Assembly (NCBI RefSeq): GCF_026262625.1
Contig: NZ_SHNN01000001.1
Coordinates: forward strand, 806,001 to 870,000
Length of the DNA: 64,000 bases
Reading direction: 5' to 3'
Origin: Candidatus Litorirhabdus singularis
Lineage (GTDB): Bacteria > Pseudomonadota > Gammaproteobacteria > Pseudomonadales > Halieaceae
The notes beneath the pieces were generated by a model. It was given only the letters and a program-made list of their open reading frames with translations. It made no database searches and was not told the DNA's origin. A program made the position numbers and the translations under genes. This document shows, in pieces, positions 1 through 8,443 of the stretch (position 1 is the stretch's first letter; every line of letters begins with the position of its first letter).

Positions 1-398
1 GCGGCATTAAGGCCATGCGCCTGATGCTGATCTACAAACAGGGTCTGCGCGAACTCAAGCAGCTGGTACATCCCAATGCGGTGATTCCACTCAAAATAGG
101 CAATCGTCGCGTAGAAGCCAAAATTATCAGCGCAGTGTGGAGTTTCTTCGCCGTCTATATGGCAGTTTTTATCGTGGTGTTAATCTTGCTGGTCGGAACC
201 GGGTTGGATTTTGAAACCGCTTTTTCCGCTGTGGCCGCCTCGCTAAACAATTTGGGACCTGGTCTTGGCGAAGTATCCAGCCATTATGCCAACGTCAACG
301 ACCCGGCCAAATGGATTCTGTGTGCGACGATGCTACTGGGTCGACTTGAAGTATTTACCGTCCTCGTACTATTTACGCCGGCGTTCTGGCGCACATGA
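1..398 (+). CDS. trkH: Trk-type potassium uptake protein, membrane subunit (C-terminal part, cut by window edge)
   Basis: Only the last ~130 residues are present; the gene begins left of the window. This end of TrkH-type K+ channels holds the last transmembrane helices and the fourth pore loop. Visible are a hydrophobic helix (VYMAVFIVVLILLVGTG), then the pore-loop motif AASLNNLGPGLG, which in this family forms one quarter of the K+ selectivity filter, then a last hydrophobic helix ending in FWRT. The protein works in the inner membrane with the peripheral TrkA subunit, which is not in this window. The stop codon overlaps the next start in an ATGA, so the downstream methyltransferase is probably co-transcribed. 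I cannot separate trkH from its close paralogue trkG/trkI from the C-terminus alone. Confidence 0.9.
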   Translation, partial: GIKAMRLMLIYKQGLRELKQLVHPNAVIPLKIGNRRVEAKIISAVWSFFAVYMAVFIVVLILLVGTGLDFETAFSAVAASLNNLGPGLGEVSSHYANVNDPAKWILCATMLLGRLEVFTVLVLFTPAFWRT

Positions 399-967
399 GC
401 GCTGCGCAAAAGTGGGATCAACGCTATCGGGATATCACCGCGCCCGGTGCACCCAGCTGGGTACTGACTCATAATCAGCATTTATTGCCAGAGCATGGCA
501 ATGCCCTCGATCTGGCCTGCGGTGCCAGCGGCAATGGTTTGTCGCTGGCGCAGCAAGGGCTAACAACATCGGTCTGGGATATTTCGGCAATGGCGCTAAA
601 GCTGCAGCTGCAGTGGGCGCTGGAACAAAAAATCACGCTGCAGACCCTGCAGCGAGACTGTGAAAAACTGCCACCTGAACCGGCCAGCTTTGACGTTATA
701 TGTGTAGCTCACTTTTTGCATCGTCCCAGCTGTGCCAATCTGAGCCGGGCTCTAAAGCCGGGCGGCGTGCTTTTTTATCAAACTTTTTGCGCCAACAAGC
801 TAGCAGACTCAGGCCCTTCCAGGGACGACCATCTGCTGCAAGAAAGCGAACTATTGAGCCTATTTTCTGACTTAAAAATACGCTTCTATCGCGAGGACGA
901 TCGCTGCGGCGATCTGGATCAAGGCGAGCGTAATCGCGCCTTTCTGGTGGCACAGAAACCACAATAA
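395..967 (+). CDS. Class I SAM-dependent methyltransferase, substrate unknown
   Basis: A 190-residue soluble protein with the class I methyltransferase layout. Motif I is ALDLACGASGNGLSLA (about residues 37-52), followed by an acidic-type second strand (VWDISAMAL), a motif similar to post-I (RDCEKLPPEPASFDVI), then LKPGGVLFYQTF (about 120-131), which is the usual motif III strand. The size and lack of a further domain recall TehB-like and other small single-domain methyltransferases; the substrate cannot be read from sequence. It overlaps the trkH stop by four bases (ATGA), which implies translational coupling, although a link with potassium transport is not established. Downstream spacing of 80 bases to the SIMPL gene with a TATAAT-like hexamer at 1005-1010 (no good -35) suggests a separate transcript begins there. 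Confidence 0.8.
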   Translation: MSAAQKWDQRYRDITAPGAPSWVLTHNQHLLPEHGNALDLACGASGNGLSLAQQGLTTSVWDISAMALKLQLQWALEQKITLQTLQRDCEKLPPEPASFDVICVAHFLHRPSCANLSRALKPGGVLFYQTFCANKLADSGPSRDDHLLQESELLSLFSDLKIRFYREDDRCGDLDQGERNRAFLVAQKPQ

Positions 968-1047
968 CGTGACCTGTAGCGCGGTTCCCACGCATCGGCT
1001 GCGGTATAATGCTGGTATGCTGAAATTTTAGGATGGGAGATATGTCT

Positions 1048-1752
1048 ATGCGATACCTGACCGCGCTGCTATGCAGCATAGCCCTCAGCGCTTGCGCACT
1101 GGCTGATGATTCACAACAGCGTTTTGTCAGCGTCACCGGAGAGGGTTTCGTGGAAGCTGTGCCAGACACTTTGACTTTTTCGGTCGTAGCACGCAGCACC
1201 GACTCTAGTTTGGAACAAGCGCAGGCTAATACCGCGACTATCATCAATCAGGTACTGGCGGCAGCGCGCAAGACCGGCGTTGCTGAAGACCGCATCGATA
1301 GCTCACAGACTCAGGCCCGCCCGGAATACGAATGGCGCAAGCAGGAACGGTACTATCTGGGCCAGACCGTTATCCGTACCGTCAGCTTTCGTTTGACCGA
1401 TCTCGAGCAGTATCCAGCCCTGTTAACGCGATTGTCTGAGCTAAAACTGAATCAAATCAACTCCCCGCAGCTCAGCCACAGCCAGCAAGAAGCCTTGCAG
1501 ATGGCGGCGCTCAAGGTGGCTATAGCTGCCGGAAAAAGGAAAGCAACATTGATGGCCAATGAGGTCGGCGCCAGTCTTGGGCAGGCGCTGCAGGTCTCTG
1601 AAGGCCGCGCCATGCAGCCACAGCCACGCATGATGATGGCAGAAGCTGCGCGAGCAGATGGTGGTCAGGAGCAGGGTTATAGTTATGCGCTGCAACGTAT
1701 CAATGCGAGTGTGCAATTGCGCTACGCCCTGAATAGCGCTGACGCGCGCTGA
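1048..1752 (+). CDS. SIMPL domain (DUF541) exported protein
   Basis: A 234-residue envelope protein of the SIMPL/DUF541 family, which forms periplasmic or surface oligomers of poorly known role in bacteria. The start was set at the ATG at 1048 because GGGAG at 1035-1039 is at proper distance; the ATG at 1042 is too close to it. The N-terminus is a signal peptide (MRYLTALLCSIALSACALA); LSAC could act as a lipobox or the chain could be cleaved after ALA, so lipoprotein status is open. The family start VSVTGEGFVEAVPDTLTFSV (about residues 28-47) is clear, followed by the alternating pattern DRIDSSQTQARPEYEW and a C-terminal strand (INASVQLRYAL). It stops immediately before the PhoX-like gene, so the two are probably one transcript. 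Confidence 0.85.
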   Translation: MRYLTALLCSIALSACALADDSQQRFVSVTGEGFVEAVPDTLTFSVVARSTDSSLEQAQANTATIINQVLAAARKTGVAEDRIDSSQTQARPEYEWRKQERYYLGQTVIRTVSFRLTDLEQYPALLTRLSELKLNQINSPQLSHSQQEALQMAALKVAIAAGKRKATLMANEVGASLGQALQVSEGRAMQPQPRMMMAEAARADGGQEQGYSYALQRINASVQLRYALNSADAR

Positions 1753-1764
1753 TTGCATAGGCCC

Positions 1765-2949
1765 ATGTATTCACGACGCCAACTTCTACAGCAAGCGCTC
1801 GCCGCGAGTGCGGGCCTGCTGTCGACCACGGTACTGGGCAGCGCTGCCAATGGCCCTGCGTCGCCACCCGGGTACGGCCCGCTAAAGCCATCAAACGTGC
1901 CGGGCTTATTACTCCCTGACGGTTTTACCGGACGCATCGTTGCGCGCTCACAACAGGTGGTACTGCCAGGTAGCGAGTTTGTCTGGCATTCAGCGCCCGA
2001 CGGAGGGGCCTGCTTTCCAGCCGATAACGGCGGCTGGATTTACGTTAGTAACAGCGAACTGCGCAATAGCCGCGGTGGCGCGAGTTCAATTCGATTCGAC
2101 CGCGATGGCAATATTGTAGACGCCTATCCGATATTGCGCGGCACCGAGCGCAACTGCGCCGGCGGTGCTACGCCATGGCAGACCTGGTTATCTTGCGAGG
2201 AACCCGAGTACGAATTTGAAGGGTTGGTCTACGAGTGTGATCCTTATGGCAAAGTCGCCGCTGAACCAAGGCCCGCTATGGGCTTGTTCTGTCATGAAGC
2301 GGTAGCAGTCGACCTGCGTTCCGGCTATCTGTACATGACGGAAGACGTGCCCGATGGATGCCTGTATCGATTTAGGCCAGCACGCTATAGTCGCGGACGC
2401 GCCGACCTCGATCACGGTATTCTTGAAGCCGCCTGCGAAACCAGTGACAATCCGCGCGCCATACACTGGCGCGAAGTTCCAGACCCCACGCTTATCAAAG
2501 GCACTGCTACCCGCTATCAACTAGACGACGTCATTCGGTTCGCCGGCGGCGAGGGCATTGCCTGGCAGAATGACTCACTGTTTTTTACCACCAAAAATGA
2601 CAACCGACTCTGGCATTACCGCACCGATACCAATCAATTGACAATTTTGTACTCCGCTCACCGCAAACCTGACGCTGAACTGCGCGGAGTGGACAACGTT
2701 ACCATTGATGCACTTGGCCAGGTATTAGTCGCAGAAGATGGCGGCAACATGCAAATTGTACTGGTGAACAGCGAGGGCAAAACCGCAGCGCTCATTCAAA
2801 TTTTAGATCAGGAAGATAGCGAAATGGCTGGCCCTGCATTCAGCCCCAATGGTGACCGTTTCTATTTCAGCTCACAGTGGGGCGCCAGTGGCGGGCTATC
2901 AGGTAATGATGGCTTAACCTATGAGGTGACAGGCCCGTTTCGCAGCTAG
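1765..2949 (+). CDS. PhoX-like (DUF839) Tat-exported protein
   Basis: A 394-residue protein with an N-terminal twin-arginine signal (YSRRQLLQQALAASAG), so it is predicted to be exported folded by Tat. Family motifs of PhoX/DUF839 are visible: GGACFPADNGGWIYVSNSE (about 76-94), NCAGGATPWQTWLSCEE (about 132-148) and VDNVTIDALGQVLVAEDGGN near residue 315. PhoX proteins are Ca/Fe-dependent alkaline phosphatases with a beta-propeller; this one is well short of classical PhoX (over 600 residues), so phosphatase activity is only inferred and another propeller function is possible. I chose the ATG at 1765, directly before the twin arginines; a TTG at 1753 in the same frame abuts the previous stop. 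It runs tail to tail with djlA 14 bases away. Confidence 0.8.
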   Translation: MYSRRQLLQQALAASAGLLSTTVLGSAANGPASPPGYGPLKPSNVPGLLLPDGFTGRIVARSQQVVLPGSEFVWHSAPDGGACFPADNGGWIYVSNSELRNSRGGASSIRFDRDGNIVDAYPILRGTERNCAGGATPWQTWLSCEEPEYEFEGLVYECDPYGKVAAEPRPAMGLFCHEAVAVDLRSGYLYMTEDVPDGCLYRFRPARYSRGRADLDHGILEAACETSDNPRAIHWREVPDPTLIKGTATRYQLDDVIRFAGGEGIAWQNDSLFFTTKNDNRLWHYRTDTNQLTILYSAHRKPDAELRGVDNVTIDALGQVLVAEDGGNMQIVLVNSEGKTAALIQILDQEDSEMAGPAFSPNGDRFYFSSQWGASGGLSGNDGLTYEVTGPFRS

Positions 2950-2963
2950 CTGAAAACTGCGCC

Positions 2964-3746
2964 TCACGCTGATTTTTTAATTAATTCGTATGCCGCGGTT
3001 ATTTCTTGTGACTTTTCAGTAGCGATCTTGACCATCGCTTCCGGCACACCGCGTGCGATCAACTTGTCCGGATGATTTTCACTCATCAGCTTACGGTAGG
3101 CGCGTTTGACCGTCCGCTCATCGCTATCAGGGGCAACGCCCAAAGCCCGATAAGCATCGCTCAACATATCCGCATCAGCGGACCCGGATTCCCCAAAACT
3201 GTGAAAATGACTCTGCGCCTCGATCATTCCCAGCAAATGGTTAAAGGCGACCTGGTCAAAGCCCATCTGCCGTGCGCAGGATTCCATCACTTGGCGCTCA
3301 TTCCGATCTATCACACCGTCGGCCAACGCCATCGTGATAAGGAACATCAACAGAGTCTGGTTCAACTGACGATGGCCCTGGCTGCGCTCGAGAAAGCTGG
3401 CAATGGCCGGTTCTATCTGAAAGTCAGGCTCAGCGCCCTGCTTGAAGTAGTCGATAGCAGCCTGTCTCTGGCTACCCTCTATGCCCAGCTGAGTCATAAT
3501 ATGCTCAGCCTGGGTGATCTCTTCCGGGCTGACTCGGCCATCCGCCTTGGCAATAACCCCGAGCAGGGTAAAACAGGTTTCGGAAAACTGCTGCCTAATC
3601 GCGTCTAACTGCTCGGGGGAGGTAAAGGCGATGTTGCGCGCCAATCCACGATCAAAGGCATGCCCGACTAACAGGCCTAATACCAGACCTACCCAGCCCA
3701 GCAGCAAAAAACCTAATAATCCGGCAATCAGTTTTCCAAAAAACAT
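2964..3746 (-). CDS. djlA: DjlA-like membrane-anchored DnaJ co-chaperone
   Basis: A 260-residue protein with the DjlA architecture: an N-terminal glycine-rich transmembrane segment (FFGKLIAGLLGFLLLGWVG), a TerB-like helical domain (about 55-180; motifs CFTLLGVIAKADGRVSPEE and FLITMALADGVIDRNERQ), then a C-terminal J domain (about 195-260) with the HPD motif at residues 225-227. In E. coli DjlA stimulates the DnaK ATPase at the membrane and influences capsule signalling. The low-complexity linker present in E. coli DjlA is short here (FHSFGESGSADADML). The gene is divergent from glyQ, sharing a 125-base control region. Confidence 0.92.
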   Translation of the reverse strand: MFFGKLIAGLLGFLLLGWVGLVLGLLVGHAFDRGLARNIAFTSPEQLDAIRQQFSETCFTLLGVIAKADGRVSPEEITQAEHIMTQLGIEGSQRQAAIDYFKQGAEPDFQIEPAIASFLERSQGHRQLNQTLLMFLITMALADGVIDRNERQVMESCARQMGFDQVAFNHLLGMIEAQSHFHSFGESGSADADMLSDAYRALGVAPDSDERTVKRAYRKLMSENHPDKLIARGVPEAMVKIATEKSQEITAAYELIKKSA

Positions 3747-3834
3747 GAGGCGTTATTTCTCCAGCGATTCGACATCGCCAGCCACAGCGAGAAGGTCCAA
3801 TTCAGAGTGCGTATTATGATGTCTAAAGAGAATG

Positions 3835-3840
3835 TATAAT
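3835..3840 (+). promoter_or_regulatory. Candidate -10 element for glyQS
   Basis: A perfect TATAAT lies 32 bases before the chosen glyQ start in the divergent djlA/glyQ gap. No good -35 sits 16-18 bases upstream (TATTAT at 3812-3817 is poor), so the promoter is only suggested. Confidence 0.35.
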
Positions 3841-3871
3841 AGTGGGCTTTTTTGCTGTAGCAGGATTACCG

Positions 3872-4825
3872 GTGACAGATACCACCCCCCAAATAGATAC
3901 CTTCCAAGGCCTTATACTCGCTTTGCAGCAATACTGGGCGGCTCAGGGCTGTGTGGTGCTGCAACCGCTGGACCTTGAAGTAGGCGCTGGAACCTTTCAT
4001 CCGGCCACTTTTCTGCGCGCTATCGGACCAGAAAGCTGGAATGCAGCTTACGTTCAGCCCTGTCGCCGTCCCACTGACGGACGCTATGGCGAGAACCCAA
4101 ACCGACTCCAGCACTACTACCAGTTTCAGGTCATTCTGAAACCTTCGCCAGCCAACTTTCAGGAACTGTACCTACAATCTCTGACCGAATTAGGCATTGA
4201 CCCCGGCATACACGATATACGTTTTGTCGAAGACAACTGGGAATCACCCACGCTTGGCGCCTGGGGGCTGGGCTGGGAGGTCTGGCTCAACGGTATGGAG
4301 GTGACACAATTTACCTACTTCCAACAGGTTGGTGGTCTGGAGTGTTTCCCAGTGTCTGGTGAAATCACCTATGGCCTGGAGCGCATCGCAATGTACCTGC
4401 AGGGCGTTGACAGTATCTACGATCTGGTCTGGACCGATGGCCCGGCCGGCAAGGTGACCTATGGCGATGTGTTCCACCAGAACGAAGTTGAAATGTCGCA
4501 TTTCAATTTTGAAGAGGCAGACGTCGACAATCTGTTTGCCCAGTTCGATCACTGTGAAGCCCAGTGCCAACAACTACTGGATCGTGATGAACCGCTGCCA
4601 CTGCCAGCCTATGAACTGGTCATGAAGGCTTCGCATGCATTCAATCTGCTGGACGCGCGTCACGCCATCTCAGTCACCGAGCGCCAACGTTTTATTTTGC
4701 GCGTGCGCAGTCTGTCCAGAGGCGTTGCTGAGGCCTACTATCAAACACGCCTTAAGCTGGGCTTTCCTCTGGCGACTGAGGAGCTGCGCGCCCAGGCCCT
4801 TGATCAGCAGGAGGCAGCATCATGA
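3872..4825 (+). CDS. glyQ: Glycyl-tRNA synthetase alpha subunit
   Basis: Alpha chain (317 residues) of the alpha2beta2 bacterial glycyl-tRNA synthetase; it carries the class II catalytic core that activates glycine. The family start [20 protein letters not shown] and the motifs [20 protein letters not shown] and [20 protein letters not shown] are present, and the length is close to the E. coli protein (303). The GTG at 3872 was chosen because AGGA at 3862-3865 lies six bases upstream and it leaves a conventional N-terminus; the same frame is open back to a GTG at 3842. It overlaps glyS by an ATGA, giving coupled translation of the two subunits. Confidence 0.97.
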   Translation: MTDTTPQIDTFQGLILALQQYWAAQGCVVLQPLDLEVGAGTFHPATFLRAIGPESWNAAYVQPCRRPTDGRYGENPNRLQHYYQFQVILKPSPANFQELYLQSLTELGIDPGIHDIRFVEDNWESPTLGAWGLGWEVWLNGMEVTQFTYFQQVGGLECFPVSGEITYGLERIAMYLQGVDSIYDLVWTDGPAGKVTYGDVFHQNEVEMSHFNFEEADVDNLFAQFDHCEAQCQQLLDRDEPLPLPAYELVMKASHAFNLLDARHAISVTERQRFILRVRSLSRGVAEAYYQTRLKLGFPLATEELRAQALDQQEAAS

Positions 4826-6900
4826 GCTCCAGTAATCTGCTGATCGAAATAGGCACTGAAGAGTTACCCCCTGGTGCGTTACAAAAATTGCGTGACGCCT
4901 TTGCCAAAGGCATCGTCGCGGGGCTGGAGGAACACAGCCTGAACCATGGCAAGCTGCAAAGCTTTGCTTCCCCACGGCGGCTGGCCGTCATGATAGAAGC
5001 GGTGCAGGAACAAGCGGCAGACCGCGAGGTTGAAGCATTAGGCCCACCGGCGGACCGTGCCAAAGAAGCCGATGGTAGCTGGTCGAAAGCAGCGCAGGGT
5101 TTTGCGCGCAAGAACGGTGTAGAACCGGAGCAACTGCAGGAAATAGAAACCCCCAAGGGTATACGACTAGGCTTTCGCAGCATCGAAGCCGGGCAAAGTG
5201 CCGCTGCCTGTTTGGCCGATATCTTCAACCAGAGTGTCAGTCAGTTACCCATTCCCAAACGCATGCGCTGGGGAGCCACACGTACAGAGTTTGTGCGGCC
5301 AGTGCATTGGATTGTTATGTTGCTGGGAGACACCGTCATAGAAGCAGAAGTACTCGGCTTTAAATCAGGAAACACCACCCACGGCCATCGGTTTCATAGT
5401 CAGGGCGAACTGACCATAACGCAGCCGGAGCAGTACGCTGAGTTATTGCGCTCGCACTATGTCATAGCTGACTTTGATGAACGCCGCGAACTGATACGCA
5501 AACAAGTGAATGAACAGGCTGAACTGCACGATGCCGTTGCTGTCATCGATGACGACCTGCTGGATGAAGTCACTGGCCTGGTAGAGTGGCCAGTCGCTCT
5601 CACCGGCTCATTTGAAGAACGCTTTTTGCAAGTGCCTGCTGAGGCCTTGGTGTATTCCATGAAAGAGCATCAGAAGTACTTTCATCTGGTCAACACCGAT
5701 GGACAACTTCTCCCCCGCTTCATAACCATCTCCAATATTGAAAGTAAGGACCCAGCCCAGGTCATCGACGGTAACCAGCGGGTCATTCGGCCGCGGCTGA
5801 GCGACGCCGACTTTTTCTTTAACAGCGACAAGAAAATCCCGCTGGCAGATAGAGTCCCCAAACTCGAGAGCATCGTGTTCCAGCAAAAGCTGGGTACGCT
5901 GCTGGATAAATCTCGACGCCTGGAAACTTTGGCAGGGCTCATTGCAGACGCCAGCGGCTGTAACCAGGCTCAGGCACAGCGTGCTGCATTGCTTGGCAAA
6001 ACTGACCTGATTACCGATATGGTCAGCGAGTTTGCCGATATGCAGGGTATCGCAGGACGCTATTACGCTCTTCATGATGGTGAAGACGACGTTGTCGCTG
6101 ACGCTATCGAACAGCAGTACTGGCCTCGTTTCGCCGGTGATCATTTGCCGGCCAGTGCGGTGGCCTGCTGCGTAGCGCTGGCAGATAGACTGGATACGCT
6201 GGTGGGTATTTTTGGCATTGGTCAGGCACCCACTGGCTCACGCGACCCATTTGCACTGCGCCGCGCCAGCTTGGGTGTTTTGAGAATAATGGTTGAGCGA
6301 GAGATGCCCCTGGACCTGCGCCAGTTACTGGAGCAGGCCGCGGCTCAGTACCCGGCAGACCTGATTGCCGCCGGCACCGTAGAAGCGGTGCTAGACTATA
6401 TGCTGGATCGGTTTAGGGCCTGGTATGAAGACGAGAACATACCGGTGCAGGTGTTTATGTCAGTCGCTGCCAGAAAGCTGTCACAACCACTGGATATACA
6501 CCGCAGGGTGCACGCTGTGCACAGCTTTGCCGCGCTAGCGGAAGCTCAGGCGTTGGCTGCAGCCAATAAGCGAGTTTCCAATATACTAGAGAAGCAAGGC
6601 AATGATACCGAAGGATTGAAGGTAAGTGAGGGCTTACTTCAAGAGCCTGCTGAACAAGCATTGGCGGCCGTGATCAAGGCCAAAACTACATCGGTTGCCG
6701 CCTTGCTGGACAGCGGAGATTATGCCGCCAGTCTGGCTACATTAGCTGACCTGAGGGAGCCTGTGGACGCCTTCTTTGATCAGGTAATGGTTATGGCAGA
6801 CGATTTGGAGGTGCGTAATAACCGCCTGCTACTGCTGCAATCATTGCGTGAACTGTTCCTGCAGGTGGCCGATATTTCCCACCTTGTGGTGACTCGCTAG
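4822..6900 (+). CDS. glyS: Glycyl-tRNA synthetase beta subunit
   Basis: Beta chain (692 residues; E. coli 689) of tetrameric glycyl-tRNA synthetase, needed for tRNA binding. The diagnostic N-terminus [15 protein letters not shown] is present, followed by the B3/B4-like region ([20 protein letters not shown]), an HD-like helical domain ([24 protein letters not shown] from about 395, with residues [10 protein letters not shown] and [20 protein letters not shown]) and the C-terminal anticodon-binding DALR-type region. Start overlaps the glyQ stop (ATGA at 4822-4825). No further gene follows on this strand; the next genes are on the opposite strand. Confidence 0.97.
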   Translation: MSSSNLLIEIGTEELPPGALQKLRDAFAKGIVAGLEEHSLNHGKLQSFASPRRLAVMIEAVQEQAADREVEALGPPADRAKEADGSWSKAAQGFARKNGVEPEQLQEIETPKGIRLGFRSIEAGQSAAACLADIFNQSVSQLPIPKRMRWGATRTEFVRPVHWIVMLLGDTVIEAEVLGFKSGNTTHGHRFHSQGELTITQPEQYAELLRSHYVIADFDERRELIRKQVNEQAELHDAVAVIDDDLLDEVTGLVEWPVALTGSFEERFLQVPAEALVYSMKEHQKYFHLVNTDGQLLPRFITISNIESKDPAQVIDGNQRVIRPRLSDADFFFNSDKKIPLADRVPKLESIVFQQKLGTLLDKSRRLETLAGLIADASGCNQAQAQRAALLGKTDLITDMVSEFADMQGIAGRYYALHDGEDDVVADAIEQQYWPRFAGDHLPASAVACCVALADRLDTLVGIFGIGQAPTGSRDPFALRRASLGVLRIMVEREMPLDLRQLLEQAAAQYPADLIAAGTVEAVLDYMLDRFRAWYEDENIPVQVFMSVAARKLSQPLDIHRRVHAVHSFAALAEAQALAAANKRVSNILEKQGNDTEGLKVSEGLLQEPAEQALAAVIKAKTTSVAALLDSGDYAASLATLADLREPVDAFFDQVMVMADDLEVRNNRLLLLQSLRELFLQVADISHLVVTR

Positions 6901-7109
6901 CTGTCACTTAAGGCGCCGAACTCTCGGCGCCAGGCCTCGAACCAACACCGCATATCCTCAGGACTCTGCATCAGTTTCTGCATCTCACCCAGCGCTGTGA
7001 CGTACGCTGGCTCCTGGGTCAACTCACTTAAAAACCAGCGGCCGAAGCAAGCACGGTGTAGTGCTATCGATACTCGGCCGCCGTGATGAACTGACCGAAA
7101 GATTCGCAC
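6897..7109 (-). CDS. Possible small hypothetical protein after the DM13 gene
   Basis: A frame of up to 70 codons opens with a GTG inside the end of the DM13 gene and stops overlapping the glyS stop tail to tail. Its second half (residues about 30-70, WFLSELTQEPAYVTALGEMQ and onward to [11 protein letters not shown]) has a protein-like mix with several Trp, Glu and Arg residues, and it would fill the otherwise empty 6901-7063. There is no ATG and no clear ribosome binding site, so it may be a decayed C-terminus or chance. No family recognised. Confidence 0.3.
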   Translation of the reverse strand: MRIFRSVHHGGRVSIALHRACFGRWFLSELTQEPAYVTALGEMQKLMQSPEDMRCWFEAWRREFGALSDS

Positions 7110-7540
7110 CAGATAATGATCGCGCGAAACTCATCAACTTCAATAGACCCGGGTATCGACACCACAAAGTTATCAAAGGTACGCACATCAGCAACCTGAA
7201 CCATGCGTGATTTCAGGCGCAGAAAATCAGCTTCTGTCTCAACAAATTCCGGCGATAGGTAAAGTTTATAATCAGGGCCAGGGGCAAGCTTGCCCATCAA
7301 TGCGATGCTATTGGCAGTGATCGTCACGGTACCTTCGCCCCAATGCAGCCCATCACTATCACGCAATTCCCGGACGAACTCGGTCACGTAAGTTGCCTCG
7401 GCAGCGGCAACTTGAACCTCGGCATCACTGGGTGCTGGTGGCGCGGTCAAAATAGGCAGGGCGTAAATACCCATGGCAAATCCGACAGCAGCGACAACAC
7501 TGTGCGAAACAATTAGCGCGAGCAAAGCACGTACATTCAT
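7064..7540 (-). CDS. DM13-domain exported or membrane-anchored protein
   Basis: A 158-residue protein starting with a hydrophobic segment (ALLALIVSHSVVAAVGFAMG) that serves as signal anchor or signal peptide, a short Pro/Ala linker, and a C-terminal DM13-type domain (about 60-155) with the patterns GEGTVTIT, ALMGKLAPGPDYKLYLSP and GSIEVDEFRAIIIWCESFGQFITAAEY. DM13 domains carry a near-invariant cysteine (here in IIWCESF) and have been proposed to be redox or electron-transfer modules, mostly from comparative analysis. The protein would act in the periplasm. It is divergent from the tetR gene across a 280-base gap. Confidence 0.8.
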   Translation of the reverse strand: MNVRALLALIVSHSVVAAVGFAMGIYALPILTAPPAPSDAEVQVAAAEATYVTEFVRELRDSDGLHWGEGTVTITANSIALMGKLAPGPDYKLYLSPEFVETEADFLRLKSRMVQVADVRTFDNFVVSIPGSIEVDEFRAIIIWCESFGQFITAAEYR

Positions 7541-7561
7541 TTATCTATCCTAATATCATTG

Positions 7562-7653
7562 CAACAGTTGGGATATTCGCCGCTGCTGTATTTTCCGACA
7601 TACTACTCCAGACCCACTCCTTTCAACCACGCTTTTTGAGTACAACAGTTGGG
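7562..7653. repeat. Two direct copies of an 11-base sequence upstream of the DM13 gene
   Basis: CAACAGTTGGG occurs at 7562-7572 and again at 7643-7653; each contains the small inverted repeat CAAC-A-GTTG. They lie between the DM13 gene and tetR, so they could be binding sites for a regulator of the DM13 gene. No other feature was seen in this 280-base gap except the palindrome listed at 7727. Confidence 0.35.
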
Positions 7654-7713
7654 GCAACAGACAATAGGCTGCTAGTACTCTCTTAATCTGCCACCCAATC
7701 CGACTGGCGACTG

Positions 7714-7740
7714 TGTTACAGCTGATGTTACACTTGTAAC
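7714..7740. promoter_or_regulatory. Candidate operator upstream of tetR
   Basis: TGTTACA appears twice (7714-7720 and 7726-7732), and the second copy is the left arm of the inverted repeat GTTAC-ACTT-GTAAC (7727-7740). It sits 80 bases before the TetR start, where autoregulation by such proteins usually occurs. A related CACTTGT-centred palindrome lies upstream of the TonB receptor (14230-14245). Confidence 0.4.
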
Positions 7741-7819
7741 TACAGGTGTCTAGACGCCATTCTAACTGGCTTTACGTCCATTTGCATTTTTCAGCTCGCG
7801 GCCTTCAGAGGAATGACCC

Positions 7820-8422
7820 ATGTCCGACATTCAAACCTTCAGGCGCCGTATTAGCCCAGAGCAACAACAGCGGCGCGAGCTGATACTGGGGCAAGCCACG
7901 CTATTGGTGCAGGCGCAGGGACATGAAGTAGCGATGGAGGCGGTAGCAGCTGCCGCTGGAGTTTCGCGCACCACCCTGTATCGGTATTTCACCTCCCGAG
8001 AGCACCTGCTCGCTGAAGTAACGCTTCTGCAGGCTCAAAATCTGCTCAATAATTTGATTGTGCTACCACCTGCGGGGCATACCGTAGGTGAAAAGGTACA
8101 AGACCTGTGCCAGAGCATCGCTAGTCTCGATAGAGAAAACGCGAGACTGTTGGGCGCGTGTATCCATAACCTCTCTTCGCGGGACCCCGCGGTGCTGGAC
8201 AGTTTTGCGGCCATAGAAGGGCTTGTCTCGCAAATGTTCACTACCGTATTGCGCCAAAGCGTTCCCAGCCGCTGGCTTAATGTTGAAACTGTCCTGTTTC
8301 GCTACCTGTTTGGTAGCCTGGTATTGGCGACAACCGACAAGATCAATTACTCAGCACTGGCAGAAGATATGGCCGCCTTATGCCGGTCTCTGCTTGGTGA
8401 TGCCTGGTGGGAACCCGCATAA
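7820..8422 (+). CDS. TetR/AcrR family transcriptional regulator
   Basis: A 200-residue regulator. The N-terminal helix-turn-helix (about residues 15-65) has the family features: QQQRRELILGQATLLVQAQG, then VAMEAVAAAAGVSRTTLYRYF, where the recognition helix GVSRTTLYRYF is near-canonical. The C-terminal ligand domain (70-200) is not assignable to a known ligand class. GAGGAATGACCC before the ATG provides GAGG at fair spacing. It converges with the beta-helix lipoprotein gene 21 bases away. Inference: it may control the adjacent receptor/lipoprotein genes and itself, given similar palindromes before each; this has not been shown. Confidence 0.9.
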   Translation: MSDIQTFRRRISPEQQQRRELILGQATLLVQAQGHEVAMEAVAAAAGVSRTTLYRYFTSREHLLAEVTLLQAQNLLNNLIVLPPAGHTVGEKVQDLCQSIASLDRENARLLGACIHNLSSRDPAVLDSFAAIEGLVSQMFTTVLRQSVPSRWLNVETVLFRYLFGSLVLATTDKINYSALAEDMAALCRSLLGDAWWEPA

Positions 8423-8443
8423 AAGAAAGACAGAGCTTTCGAC

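Noticed and set aside
1005-1010. TATAAT before the SIMPL gene
   Set aside because: No acceptable -35 at 15-19 bases upstream, so not listed as a promoter, although transcription from here is possible.
5608-6144. 178-codon frame antisense to glyS
   Set aside because: Shadow of the glyS beta subunit coding frame.
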